64,000 nucleotides of DNA from Streptomyces sp. SCL15-4. GTDB lineage: Bacteria > Actinomycetota > Actinomycetes > Streptomycetales > Streptomycetaceae. The notes beneath the pieces were generated by a model. The model saw only the letters and a list, made by a program, of their open reading frames with translations. It was not told the origin of the DNA and searched no databases. The stretch spans positions 6,386,001 through 6,450,000 of the forward strand of contig NZ_JAOBTQ010000001.1 in NCBI RefSeq assembly GCF_033366695.1, read 5' to 3'. This document shows, in pieces, positions 1 through 12,394 of the stretch; position 1 is the first letter of the stretch; every line of letters begins with the position of its first letter. A program made the translations under genes and the position numbers.

Positions 1-150
1 GTGGTCGAGGACCTCCGCCTGGACCAGGCTCGCGGCCCAGATCACGACGTCGGCCTCGGCGATGGCCCGCGCGGCACGGAACGTCAGCAGATCGGCGGCG
101 CCGGGGCCGGCACCGACGAAGGTCACCTTGCCGGTGGTGGCATCGGCCAT
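1..150 (-). CDS. cobM: Precorrin-4 C11-methyltransferase, 5' part only (runs off left edge)
   Basis: Only the first 50 residues are present; the gene continues beyond the left edge. The start MADATTGKVTFVGAGPGAAD shows the glycine-rich loop (VGAGPGAAD) that opens the tetrapyrrole methylase fold, followed by LLTFRAARAIAEADVVIWAASLV, which is typical of CobM/CbiF. CobM uses S-adenosylmethionine to methylate C11 of precorrin-4 in the aerobic cobalamin pathway. It is divergent from the ZIP transporter gene and belongs to the same B12 locus as cobI. Other precorrin methylases share the fold, so the exact step rests on the short N-terminus and the neighbours. Confidence 0.8.
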   Translation of the reverse strand, partial: MADATTGKVTFVGAGPGAADLLTFRAARAIAEADVVIWAASLVQAEVLDH

Positions 151-232
151 GGAAATCGGTCCTCTCCTACGAGTACTGCGGTGAATGCCGTCGGACGTGC
201 GGGAACACGGGTGAATCCGATAGCAAGGGCGT

Positions 233-961
233 ATGGCGGTCTTCGTCGCGCTCGGCGCGTTCCTGATGACGCTGGCCGGCGGCTGGACGGCACAGCGCGT
301 GACCGACCGCCGCCATCTGGTGCTGGGCCTGGCCGGCGGGCTGATGCTCGGCGTGGTCGGCCTGGACCTGCTGCCGGAGGCGCTGAGGGCCGCGGGCACC
401 GAGATCCACGGCGTCCCGGCCGCGCTCCTGCTGTTCGTGGCCGGCTTCCTCCTCGCCCATCTGGTGGAACGCCTGCTGGCGGCCCGCCGCGCCGCCCACG
501 GAGGCGTCGAGCACCACCACCGCAGCCCCGAGGTGGGACTGACGGCGGCGGCGGCGATGGTGGGGCACAGCCTGATGGACGGCGTGGCGATCGGCGCGTC
601 CTTCCAGGTGGGCGGCGGCATGGCCACCGCGGTGGCGCTCGCCGTCATCGCCCACGACTTCGCGGACGGCTTCAACACCTTCACGCTCACCCGCCTGTAC
701 GGCAACGCCCGCCGCAAGGCCTTCGCCATGCTCTTCGCGGACGCCGCCGCACCCGTCGCCGGGGCCGCCGCGTCCTCGTTCCTCACCGTCCCGGAAGACG
801 TCCTCGGCGGCTATCTCGGCCTGTTCGGCGGCGTCCTGCTCTACCTCGCCGCGGCCGAGATCCTCCCCGAGGCCCACCACGAGCACCCGGCCCGCTCGAC
901 CCTGCTGTGCACGGTCGCGGGCGCCGCGTTCATCTGGCTGGTGGTGGGCGTCACCGGATGA
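233..961 (+). CDS. ZIP-family metal transporter inside the cobalamin locus
   Basis: 242 residues, almost entirely hydrophobic, with about seven or eight membrane segments. Two motifs mark the ZIP family: HSLMDG (112-117) and HDFADG (141-146), which supply metal-site histidine and aspartate residues in the central helices. A histidine-rich loop (HHH, 94-96) and LPEAHHEH near 211-218 may bind metal. ZIP proteins import divalent metals such as zinc, iron, manganese or cobalt. The gene is divergent from cobM and its stop lies 11 bases from the cobI stop. A role in metal supply for B12 synthesis is inferred from position only. No convincing ribosome binding site was seen before the ATG. Confidence 0.82.
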   Translation: MAVFVALGAFLMTLAGGWTAQRVTDRRHLVLGLAGGLMLGVVGLDLLPEALRAAGTEIHGVPAALLLFVAGFLLAHLVERLLAARRAAHGGVEHHHRSPEVGLTAAAAMVGHSLMDGVAIGASFQVGGGMATAVALAVIAHDFADGFNTFTLTRLYGNARRKAFAMLFADAAAPVAGAAASSFLTVPEDVLGGYLGLFGGVLLYLAAAEILPEAHHEHPARSTLLCTVAGAAFIWLVVGVTG

Positions 962-972
962 CCCGGACGGTC

Positions 973-1704
973 TCACAGCTTCCCGCCCCGGCCGCCGTCC
1001 CGCCGCGGAGGCGCGATCAGCGTCGACAGGTACGGCAGCGGCGACCCGTCCAGCTCGGCGGCCGGCCGCACCGACTCCTCCGGCAGCCCCAGCGCCGACC
1101 CCCACACGGCGTCCGCGAGCCGCCCGGTCTGCGCCAGCGCCTCGGCGACCTCGCCGGCCTGCCGCCCGAACTTGTACGCCACCACCGTGCCCGGCCCGGC
1201 CAGCGCCTCCTTCAGCACCGCCGAACCGGCCGTCACCGGCACCAGGGTCAGCGGCTCGGTGCCCTCCGTCAGCACCGCGCCGGACCGCGCCGCGAGATCC
1301 TGCATCGCGGTGATCCCGGGCACCGTCTCCACGGCCACACCGGGCACCAGCTCCAGGATGGTCTGCGCCAGATAGGTGAACGTCGAGTACACGTTCGGGT
1401 CGCCGATGGTGGCGAACGCGACGGACGCGTGCGCCTCCAGCAGCTCCGCGACCCGCCGTCCGGCCGCGTCCCAGGCCGCCTCCCGGCGCGCCCGGTCGCT
1501 CCGCTCGTTCAGCGCGAACACCACCCGCACGATCTTCTCCGCCGGCACGTAGTGCGCCACGGTCGCCTCGGCCCGGCCCCGCTCGCCGGTGTCCATGACG
1601 GGTACGACGACGACAGCGGCCTCCCGCAGCGCGTTGACCCCCTTGACGGTCACCAGCTCCGGGTCACCGGGACCGACCCCGACTCCGACCAGCCTGCTGC
1701 TCAT
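973..1704 (-). CDS. cobI: Precorrin-2 C20-methyltransferase
   Basis: 243 residues, the usual length of the family. The N-terminus MSSRLVGVGVGPGDPELVTV carries the SAM-binding glycine loop, and TIGDPNVYSTFTYL around residue 100 is the conserved GDP...YST signature of CobI/CbiL. It transfers the second SAM methyl group, to C20 of precorrin-2, the committed step towards cobalamin. Its ATG overlaps the cobB stop (ATGA), so it is the last gene of the seven-gene minus-strand operon. Family identity is clear. Confidence 0.93.
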   Translation of the reverse strand: MSSRLVGVGVGPGDPELVTVKGVNALREAAVVVVPVMDTGERGRAEATVAHYVPAEKIVRVVFALNERSDRARREAAWDAAGRRVAELLEAHASVAFATIGDPNVYSTFTYLAQTILELVPGVAVETVPGITAMQDLAARSGAVLTEGTEPLTLVPVTAGSAVLKEALAGPGTVVAYKFGRQAGEVAEALAQTGRLADAVWGSALGLPEESVRPAAELDGSPLPYLSTLIAPPRRDGGRGGKL

Positions 1705-3050
1705 GACGTCCGGCACCTCTCCACGAACCGACGGGCCACACCGGGCGCGGACGCCCAGTGCGTGTGCAGATAACTCGCGTGCACGCCCTGCTGTACGAAA
1801 CCTTCGACCCGCCGGACCGGGGCCGTGACCCCCCAGGCGGGAGCGGCACCGGCGCCCGGCTCCACGACCGTGCGGTGGAACTCGTGCCCGCGCATCCGCG
1901 TCCCGGCCGCCGCCAGCGCGCTGTCGCCGACGGCCACGGCGTCCCGGTAGCCGAGGGTCAGCCGCTCGCTCATGCGCGCGGTGGCGTCCAGCACACCGCA
2001 CATCGGCCGGCCGTCCAGCTCCCGGCAGAGGTAGAGGAGTCCGGCGCACTCGGCGGCCACGGGAGCACGGGAGCGGGCCAGGCGGGCCACGGCCTCGCGC
2101 AACGGCTCGTTGGCCGACAGCTCGGCGGCGTACACCTCGGGAAAACCGCCGCCGACGACCAGCCCGGCCGTTCCCTCGGGCAGTCGCTCGTCCCGCAGGG
2201 GATCGAAGGTGACGACCTCGGCTCCGGCGGCGGCGAGCAGCTCGGTGTGCTCGGCGTAGGAGAAGGTGAAGGCGGGACCGCCGGCCACGGCGACCACCGC
2301 ACGCTTCCCCGTCGTGCCGACGGGCGGTTCCCAGGCGGCGGCCGGCAGCGGTCCGGCACCGCTCGCCAGCCGTGACAGGGCATCGAGATCGCATCCCCGC
2401 TCGACCTGCGCGGCCATCGCCGCGACCGCGTCCAGCGCGTCGGCCCGTCGCTCGGCGACCGGGACCAGCCCCAGATGCCGGGACGGCGTGTCCACCTGCG
2501 GAACCCGCCGCAGCACACCCAGGACCGGCACCCCGGTCGACTCCAGCGCCTCCCGCAGCAGCGACTCGTGCCGGTCGGAACCCACCTTGTTCAGGATCAC
2601 GCCTCCGAGGCGCACCTCGGGGTCCCAGGAGGCGAACCCGTGCACCAGCGCCGCCACCGACCGCGACTGCGCGGACGCGTCGACCACCAGCACCACCGGC
2701 GCCCGCAGCAGCTTGGCCACGTGCGCGGTGGACGCCAGCTCGCCCTGCCCGGCGGCCCCGTCGTACAGCCCCATCACACCCTCGACCACGGCCAGGTCGC
2801 ACCCCCGCGACCCGTGCAGGAACAGCGGGGCGATCAGCTCCGGCCCGCACAGGTACGCGTCCAGGTTGCGCCCCGTACGCCCGGTCGCAAGGGCGTGGTA
2901 CCCCGGGTCGATGTAGTCCGGCCCGACCTTGTGCGGGGACACGGCGAGCCCCCGCGCGGCGAACGCGGCCATCAGCCCCGTGGCGACGGTGGTCTTGCCG
3001 CTGCCCGAGGAAGGCGCGGCGATGACCAGCCGGGGTACCGGCGATGTCAC
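1701..3050 (-). CDS. cobB: Hydrogenobyrinic acid a,c-diamide synthase (cobyrinate a,c-diamide synthase)
   Basis: 449 residues from a GTG start whose TGA overlap with cobO (GTGA) supports the choice. The N-terminal half is a dethiobiotin-synthetase-like ATPase with P-loop APSSGSGKTTVATGL (about 10-24) and VEGVMGLYDG. The C-terminal half is a class I glutamine amidotransferase domain with GGGFPEVYAAEL, the catalytic cysteine in AECAGLLYL and a histidine in SYLHTHWAS near the end. The enzyme amidates the a and c side chains using glutamine and ATP before cobalt insertion by CobN. Placed between cobO and cobI, all overlapping, so expression is probably coupled. Confidence 0.94.
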   Translation of the reverse strand: MTSPVPRLVIAAPSSGSGKTTVATGLMAAFAARGLAVSPHKVGPDYIDPGYHALATGRTGRNLDAYLCGPELIAPLFLHGSRGCDLAVVEGVMGLYDGAAGQGELASTAHVAKLLRAPVVLVVDASAQSRSVAALVHGFASWDPEVRLGGVILNKVGSDRHESLLREALESTGVPVLGVLRRVPQVDTPSRHLGLVPVAERRADALDAVAAMAAQVERGCDLDALSRLASGAGPLPAAAWEPPVGTTGKRAVVAVAGGPAFTFSYAEHTELLAAAGAEVVTFDPLRDERLPEGTAGLVVGGGFPEVYAAELSANEPLREAVARLARSRAPVAAECAGLLYLCRELDGRPMCGVLDATARMSERLTLGYRDAVAVGDSALAAAGTRMRGHEFHRTVVEPGAGAAPAWGVTAPVRRVEGFVQQGVHASYLHTHWASAPGVARRFVERCRTS

Positions 3051-3646
3051 CACTCGATGCCCTTCTGGCCTTTCTGCCCCACGTCCATGGGGTGCTTGAC
3101 CTTGGACATGTCGGTGACGAGATCGGCGAGGTCCACCAGCTTCTCCGGCGCGTTCCGACCGGTGATCACCACATGCTGCGTACCGGGCCGGCCGCGCAGC
3201 ACCTCGACCACCTCGTCGGTGTCCACCCAGCCCCAGTGCATCGGGTACGCGAACTCGTCCAGCACGTACAGCCGGTACGTCTCGGCGGCCAGGTCCCGCT
3301 TGACCTGCTCCCAGCCCTCGCGGGCCTTCTCCTCGTTGTCCATCTGGGCGTCGCGCTGGACCCACGACCAGCCCTCGCCCATCTTGTGCCAGTCGACCGT
3401 GCCGCCCTCGCCGGAGGCACCGAGCACGCGCAGCGCGTTCTCCTCGCCGACCTTCCACTTCGCCGACTTGACGAACTGGAACACCCCGATGGGCCACCCC
3501 TGGTTCCAGGCGCGCAGCGCGAGCCCGAACGCGGCGGTGGACTTGCCCTTGCCGACGCCCGTGTGCACCACGACCAGCGGACGGTTGCGGCGCTGACGCG
3601 TCGTCAGTCCGTCGTCCGGAACGACACTCGGCTGTCCCTGCGGCAT
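3047..3646 (-). CDS. cobO: Cob(I)yrinic acid a,c-diamide adenosyltransferase
   Basis: 199 residues, the normal CobO/BtuR/CobA length. The P-loop is HTGVGKGKST at residues 28-37, and the conserved core includes FQFVKSAKWKVGEEN, LYVLDEFAYPMHWG and VVITGRNAPEKL. It transfers the adenosyl group of ATP to the corrin cobalt. Its ATG overlaps the TAA of the chelatase gene by one base and its TGA overlaps the cobB GTG, so it is fully embedded in the operon. Identification is firm. Confidence 0.95.
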   Translation of the reverse strand: MPQGQPSVVPDDGLTTRQRRNRPLVVVHTGVGKGKSTAAFGLALRAWNQGWPIGVFQFVKSAKWKVGEENALRVLGASGEGGTVDWHKMGEGWSWVQRDAQMDNEEKAREGWEQVKRDLAAETYRLYVLDEFAYPMHWGWVDTDEVVEVLRGRPGTQHVVITGRNAPEKLVDLADLVTDMSKVKHPMDVGQKGQKGIEW

Positions 3647-5633
3647 TACGCGGCCCTCCTGCCCTGAATTCCCTTCACCAGCCCGGCGATCGAGTCCGCC
3701 CGCAGCTCGTCCAGCGTCACCGCCGTACCGCCCAGCTCATCCGCGAGCTGCCCGGCGAGCCCCAGCCGCACCGGCCCCGACTCGCAGTCCACCACCACCG
3801 AGGCGACCTCCTCGGCCGTCAGCAGCCGCGCCGCCCGCCCGGCGAGCGCCACCGGCTCGGGCCCGCCGGTGGCCCGCCCGTCGGTCACCACGACCACCAG
3901 CGGCCGCCGCGCCGGGTCCCGCAGCCGCTCCACGCGCAGCACCTCGTGCGCCTTCAGCAGCCCGGCGGCCAGCGGCGTACGGCCGCCGGTCGGCAGCGAC
4001 TCCAGCCGCGCGGCGGCGGCGTCCACGGACGAGGTGGGCGGCAGGGCGACATCCGCCGAGGTGCCCCGGAAGGTCACCAGTCCCACCTTGTCCCGCCGCT
4101 GGTAGGCGTCCAGCAGCAGCGACAGCACGGCGCCCTTCACGGCGCTCATCCGCTGCCGCGCGGCCATCGACCCGGAGGCGTCCACGACGAACAGCACGAG
4201 GTTGCCCTCACGCCCTTCGCGCGTCGCCTGCCGCAGATCGTCCCGGCGCACGACCAGCCCCGGCCCCGACCGTCCCCGCGCCCGCTGGTGCGGCGCGGCG
4301 GCCTGCACGGTGGCCGCCAGATGCAGCTTGGTCAGCGCGCCCCGGGGCCGGCGGGCCCCGGTGGTCCGGCCGTGCTCGGTGCGCGCCCGGGACCGCCGCC
4401 CGGCGGCGCCCTCCCCGATGCCGGGGACGGTCAGCGCCCTGGTGCGGAAGGGTTCGGCGGCCCGCGCGGCCGGCTGCTCGCCGGCGCCGGACGCCTGCGG
4501 CTGTCCGTCCTCACCGGCCTCCGGCTGCGCGGTCTCGCCCCCGTCGCCCTGCGGTCCGCCGTCCGGCGCCGGCTGCCCACCGCCGCCACCGGGGCCGTCG
4601 GGGTCGGGCTCGTCGTCGCCCTCGTCCCCGGCGTACTGCTCCAGCGTCTCGTCCAGCTTGTCCTCGTCCAGGCCCGGCGCGTCGAACGGGTTGCGCCGCC
4701 GCCGGTGCGGCAGCGCGAGCAGCGCGGCCTGCCGCACGTCCTCGGCGAGGACGTCGGTCCGTCCGGCCCACGCGGCCAGCGCGGTCGCGGTCCGCGCCAT
4801 CACGATGTCGGCGCGCATGCCGTCCACCTCGAAGGCGGCGCAGGTGGCCGCGATCTGCCGCAGCGCCCCGTCACCCAGCCGCACCTGCGGCAGCAGCTCC
4901 CGCGCGGCGACGATCCGCTGCCTTACGGCTGCCTCTTCCTGCGCCCACTTCGCGGCGAAGGCGGCGGGGTCGTCGTCGTAGGCGAGCCGGCGCCGCACGA
5001 CCTCCACCCGCTGGTCCGGCTCCCGCGAGGCGGCGACCTCCACGGTGAGCCCGAACCGGTCGAGCAACTGCGGCCGCAATTCGCCTTCTTCGGGATTCAT
5101 GGTCCCGACGAGCAGGAACTTCGCGGCATGCCGCACGGAGACGCCTTCGCGCTCGACGTACGAGGCGCCCATCGCCGCCGCGTCCAGCAGCAGGTCGACC
5201 AGGTGGTCGTGCAGCAGGTTCACCTCGTCGACATAGAGGATGCCCCGGTGCGCGTCGGCCAGCAGCCCCGGCTCGAAGGCCTTCACGCCCTCCGCGAGCG
5301 CCCGCTCGATGTCCAGCGCGCCGACCAGCCGGTCCTCGGAGGCGCCGACGGGCAGCTCGACCATCCGCGCGGCCCGCTCGGCGCCGGTGCCGGCCTCGTG
5401 CGGGCCGTCCGGGCACTCGGGGTCCGGAGCGGCCGGGTCGCAGGAGAACCGGCACCCGGGCACCACGGCCACGGCCGGCAGCAGCGCCGACAGCGCCCGC
5501 ACCGCAGTCGACTTGGCGGTGCCTTTCTCGCCGCGCACCAGCACACCGCCGACCGCCGGCGACACGGCGTTCAGCAGCAGCGCGAGCCGCAGATCGTCCT
5601 GACCGACAACGGCCGTGAAAGGAAAGGGGGTTG

Positions 5634-5637
<4 letters not shown>
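3646..5637 (-). CDS. Fused ChlI/ChlD-type magnesium/cobalt chelatase subunit
   Basis: 663 residues from a GTG that overlaps the cobN stop. The N-terminal AAA+ module has Walker A RGEKGTAKSTA and Walker B ILYVDEVNLL, as in ChlI/BchI. An acidic, glycine/proline-rich linker (about residues 360-430) joins it to a C-terminal von Willebrand A domain with the MIDAS motif DASGSM and VTDGRATGG, as in ChlD/BchD. No CobS or CobT lies nearby, so this fused protein most likely works with CobN as the ATP-driven motor for cobalt insertion. Annotation pipelines often call it magnesium chelatase; no chlorophyll genes are visible here, so cobalt is the better inference. Confidence 0.88.
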
Positions 5638-9280
<3,643 letters not shown>

Positions 9281-9284
<4 letters not shown>

Positions 9285-10789
9285 GCGGGCGCTCCCGGTG
9301 GGATGAAAGGCAGTCCTTGCGGCGCGCCGGACTCGATGAGCCGCCACAGCGCGTCCGTGTCCGCGTGCTGTTCGATCAGGTCGCCGAGCCGGTCGAGCTG
9401 CTCCTCGCGCAGCGCGGCGAAGGAGGTGTCCGGCGCGGGTACGAAGCGGCGGCCCGCGGCGGCGGCCACCTCGCGCAGGAAGGCCCGCCGGAAGCCGTCC
9501 GACTCCAGTGAGCCGTGCCAGTGGGTGCCCCAGGTCTGGCCGACGCGGCAGCCGTCGAGGAAGGGTTCGCCGCCCTCGACCGTGGCCACGCCGTGGTGGA
9601 TCTCGTAGCCGTCGACGCGCTCGCCGAGGGCCTGCCCGCCGGGCCGGGTGAGGGTCTTCTCGCGGGCGAACCGCACGCGCACGGGCAGGAGCCCGAGCCC
9701 GTCGACGTGGCCCTGGCGGCTCTCGACCTCGTCCTCGATGTGCGTGCCGAGGATCTGGAAGCCGCCGCAGATGCCGAGGACGGGGCGGTGCTCGGCGGCC
9801 CGGCGCAGGAGTGCGTCCGCCAGCCCGCGTTCTCGCAGCCACTGGAGCGCCCGCACGGTGCCGCGGGTGCCGGGGACCACCACGAGGTCGGCGTCGGCCA
9901 GTTCCTCGGGCCGGTCCACGAACCGCACGACGACGCCCGGTTCGGCCGCCAGCGCGTCCACGTCGGTGAAGTTGGACATCAGCGGGATCGCGCACACGGC
10001 GACCCGGAGCACGTCCGCGCCGACCGGGGGAGTGACGGCGGACTCGCGGACGGTGCCGCGCAGGGAGACGCGCAGTCCGTCCTCCTCGTCGATGCCGAGT
10101 CCGTGCCGGAAGGGCAGCACGCCGTACGTCCGCCGTCCGGTGAGGCCGCGCAGCATGTCCAGGCCGGGCTCCAGCAGGCCGACATCGCCGCGGAACTTGT
10201 TCACCAGGAAACCGGCGACGAGTTCCTGGTCCTCGCTCGAGAGCAGGGCGAGCGTGCCGAAGAAGGACGCGAAGACGCCCCCGCGGTCGATGTCGCCGAC
10301 CACCAGCACCGGCAGCCGCGCGCCGCGCGCGATGCCCATGTTGACGATGTCGGTCCGCCGCAGGTTGATCTCGGCCGGGCTGCCCGCCCCCTCGCAGATC
10401 ACCGCGTCATACGTGCCCCGCAGTTCGGCCAGGCAGTCCAGCACGGTGCCCAGCAGCCGCTGCTGGCGTCCGCCGTGGTAGCCGCGCGCGCTCAGCTCGC
10501 CCACCGGCTTGCCGAGCAGCACGACCTGGCTGATCTGCTCGCCGCCGGGCTTGAGCAGCACCGGGTTCATCAGCGCGGTCGGCTCGATCCGGCAGGCCTG
10601 GGCCTGCATGGCCTGGGCCCGGCCGATCTCCGCGCCCTCCCGGGTCACGAACGAGTTCAGGGACATGTTCTGCGCCTTGAACGGCGCCACCTTCACGCCC
10701 TGGCGGACCAGCCACCGGCAGATCCCGGCCGTCACGACGCTCTTGCCGGCGTCCGAGGTGGTGCCGGCCACGAGGAGGCCACCGTTCAC
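9281..10789 (-). CDS. cobQ: Cobyric acid synthase (adenosylcobyrinate a,c-diamide amidotransferase)
   Basis: 502 residues from a GTG overlapping the cobD stop. The N-terminal dethiobiotin-synthetase-like domain has the variant P-loop GTTSDAGKSVVTAG and FKAQNMSLNSFVT, both diagnostic of CobQ. The C-terminal glutamine amidotransferase domain has the nucleophile cysteine in LGICGGFQILG and a histidine in THWHGSLE. It amidates the b, d, e and g side chains of adenosylcobyrinic acid a,c-diamide. Neighbours cobD and cobN overlap at both ends. Confidence 0.95.
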
Positions 10790-11730
10790 TTCCCACGTCC
10801 TTTCACCAGTGCGCGTGCGGCGAGCGTGGTGCCGAGGGCGAGCAGGCCGACGCGGCGGGAGAGCCGTACGGCCCGGTCGATGTCGGTGACCCGGACCGCG
10901 CGTCCGGTGCCGCCGTTGAGCACGGGCCGGTGCTCGACCCGGCCGCCGTAGGAGAGCGTTCCGCCCAGGCGCACGCCGAGGGCGCCCGCGAAGGCGGCCT
11001 CCACGGGACCGGCGTTGGGGCTCGGGTGCCTGCCCGCGTCGGCCTTCCAGGTGCGCAGGGCGCCGCGCGGGTCGGGTCCGGCGACGGCGGCGAGGACGGC
11101 GGTCAGCCGGGCGCCCGGCCAGCCGGCGACGTCGTCGAGGCGGGCGGAGGCCCAGCCGTAGCGGCGGTGGCGGGGCGACTTGTGGCCCACCATGGCGTCC
11201 AGGGTGTTGACGGCCCGGAACCCGAGCAGTCCCGGCACCCCGGCCACGGCTCCCCAGACCAGGGCGCCGACCACGGCGTCGGAGGTGTTCTCGGCGACCG
11301 ACTCGACGACGGCCCGGGCGATCCCGTCGGCGTCCAGCGCCTGCGGGTCGCGGCCGCAGAGATGCGGCAGCCGGGCGCGGGCGGCGTCGACGTCTCCCGC
11401 CGCCAGGGCGCGTCCGACGGTGCGGGCCTCGCGGCCGAGCGTGGTGCCGCCGATGACGGCCCAGGTGGCGGCGGCGGTCAGCGCGACGGAGGCGGTACGG
11501 CAGGGGCGTACGGCGCGGGTGGCCAGCGCGCCCAGCGCGACGGCGCCACCGGCGCACACGGCGGTGTGCAGGGCGCCCCAGCCGCGGTGGTCGTGCCACA
11601 AGGCGCCTTCCACGGCCGTGGCCGCGCGGCCGAACGCGGCGACCGGGTGCCCGCGGCGGGGATCGCCGAGGAGCAGGTCGCCGAGGACGCCGGCGGCGGC
11701 GCCGTACGCGTATGTGCGATCGGCACCCAT
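10786..11730 (-). CDS. cobD: Adenosylcobinamide-phosphate synthase (CobD/CbiB), first gene of the operon
   Basis: 314 residues with several membrane segments, as expected for this integral membrane protein. Conserved CbiB blocks include GDLLLGDPRRGHPVAAFG, ARAVVESVAENTSDAVVGALVWGAVAG, RAVNTLDAMVGHKSPRHRRYGWASARLDD and SPNAGPVEAAFAGALGVRLGG. It attaches the aminopropanol arm to adenosylcobyric acid. It is the first coding region after the cobalamin riboswitch, so B12 should repress it and the downstream cob genes. No strong ribosome binding site precedes the ATG. Confidence 0.93.
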   Translation of the reverse strand: MGADRTYAYGAAAGVLGDLLLGDPRRGHPVAAFGRAATAVEGALWHDHRGWGALHTAVCAGGAVALGALATRAVRPCRTASVALTAAATWAVIGGTTLGREARTVGRALAAGDVDAARARLPHLCGRDPQALDADGIARAVVESVAENTSDAVVGALVWGAVAGVPGLLGFRAVNTLDAMVGHKSPRHRRYGWASARLDDVAGWPGARLTAVLAAVAGPDPRGALRTWKADAGRHPSPNAGPVEAAFAGALGVRLGGTLSYGGRVEHRPVLNGGTGRAVRVTDIDRAVRLSRRVGLLALGTTLAARALVKGRGK

Positions 11731-11814
11731 CGGCTCAGCCGGCCGTGGGCACAGGGGCGTTCCCGGTATGGGTCATACGGCAGCCGAGCATGGCGATTCA
11801 TGTCCTCACTCAGG

Positions 11815-11990
11815 GTGTCCACGCCCTGGTTCGACGGATTCCGGCGGCGAGAGTTCCTGGCTCCCGGGGAGTTCTTCCCCGGTGACAGTGGCGGGACCGC
11901 GCCGGATTCGCACCGGCTTCCTCTTCTGCCGCCGTACATGGCCTGGGCAGTCCACCACGTGCCCGGAAGGGCCGTCAACTTGCCTTTGAC
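11815..11990 (-). promoter_or_regulatory. Cobalamin (AdoCbl) riboswitch controlling the cob operon
   Basis: Read on the minus strand, the leader contains GCCGGTGCGAATCCGGCGCG followed by GTCCCGCCACTGT (complement of 11885-11917), the conserved core that pairs with the L5 loop. The B12 box GAGCCAGGAACTCTCGCC follows at complement 11846-11863. The order and spacing match the cobalamin riboswitch family. The start codon of cobD lies about 85 bases downstream, so the switch should lower expression of the seven-gene operon when B12 is abundant. The exact edges are estimated. Confidence 0.92.
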
Positions 11991-12132
11991 CTGGGATGCC
12001 CGACTGTGCTGAGGCCCACATCGCCGGGGCGCCGGGCGGGCCCGACGGGACCGCTCCGGCATGCGTCCGCCCCGCCGGCTCCGGCGGACGGGCCGGTCGG
12101 CGGGGCGGGTCGCGGGGATCGGGGACGGGCGG

Positions 12133-12360
12133 TCAGCCCTTGCCCACGATCAGGTAGATGCCGTAGGCCACGGCCGCCGCGCAGGCCGCGAAGCAGGCGT
12201 AGGCGCCGGTGACGGCGAGCGCGGCGGAGCCGCCCTGGGCCGCGGCCCGCTCGCGGCGGGACAGGCCGTTGATGCCGAGGGTGAACAGGGCCACCAGGCC
12301 CACCGTGAACACCACGCTGGTGCCCAGAACGGAGCCGAGGGCCGCCCAGTCGATCTTCAT
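12133..12360 (-). CDS. Small two-helix membrane protein downstream of the phosphate transporter
   Basis: 75 residues. Two hydrophobic helices (about 9-30 and 45-70) flank a basic loop NGLSRRERAAAQ. GGAAG lies eight bases before the ATG. It starts 34 bases after the PiT transporter gene stops on the same strand, so the two are probably cotranscribed. The protein resembles small membrane proteins that accompany low-affinity phosphate transporters in Streptomyces; I know of no assigned function. Members may act as accessory subunits, but this is inference from position. Confidence 0.75.
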   Translation of the reverse strand: MKIDWAALGSVLGTSVVFTVGLVALFTLGINGLSRRERAAAQGGSAALAVTGAYACFAACAAAVAYGIYLIVGKG

Positions 12361-12394
12361 GGGGATGCTTCCTTCAGTAACCGTGCGGGCGGGG

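Noticed and set aside
1..1773. 590-residue open frame on the plus strand
   Set aside because: It runs antisense to cobM and cobI and across the ZIP gene, with arginine/proline-rich low-complexity composition; it is a shadow of high-GC coding on the other frames.
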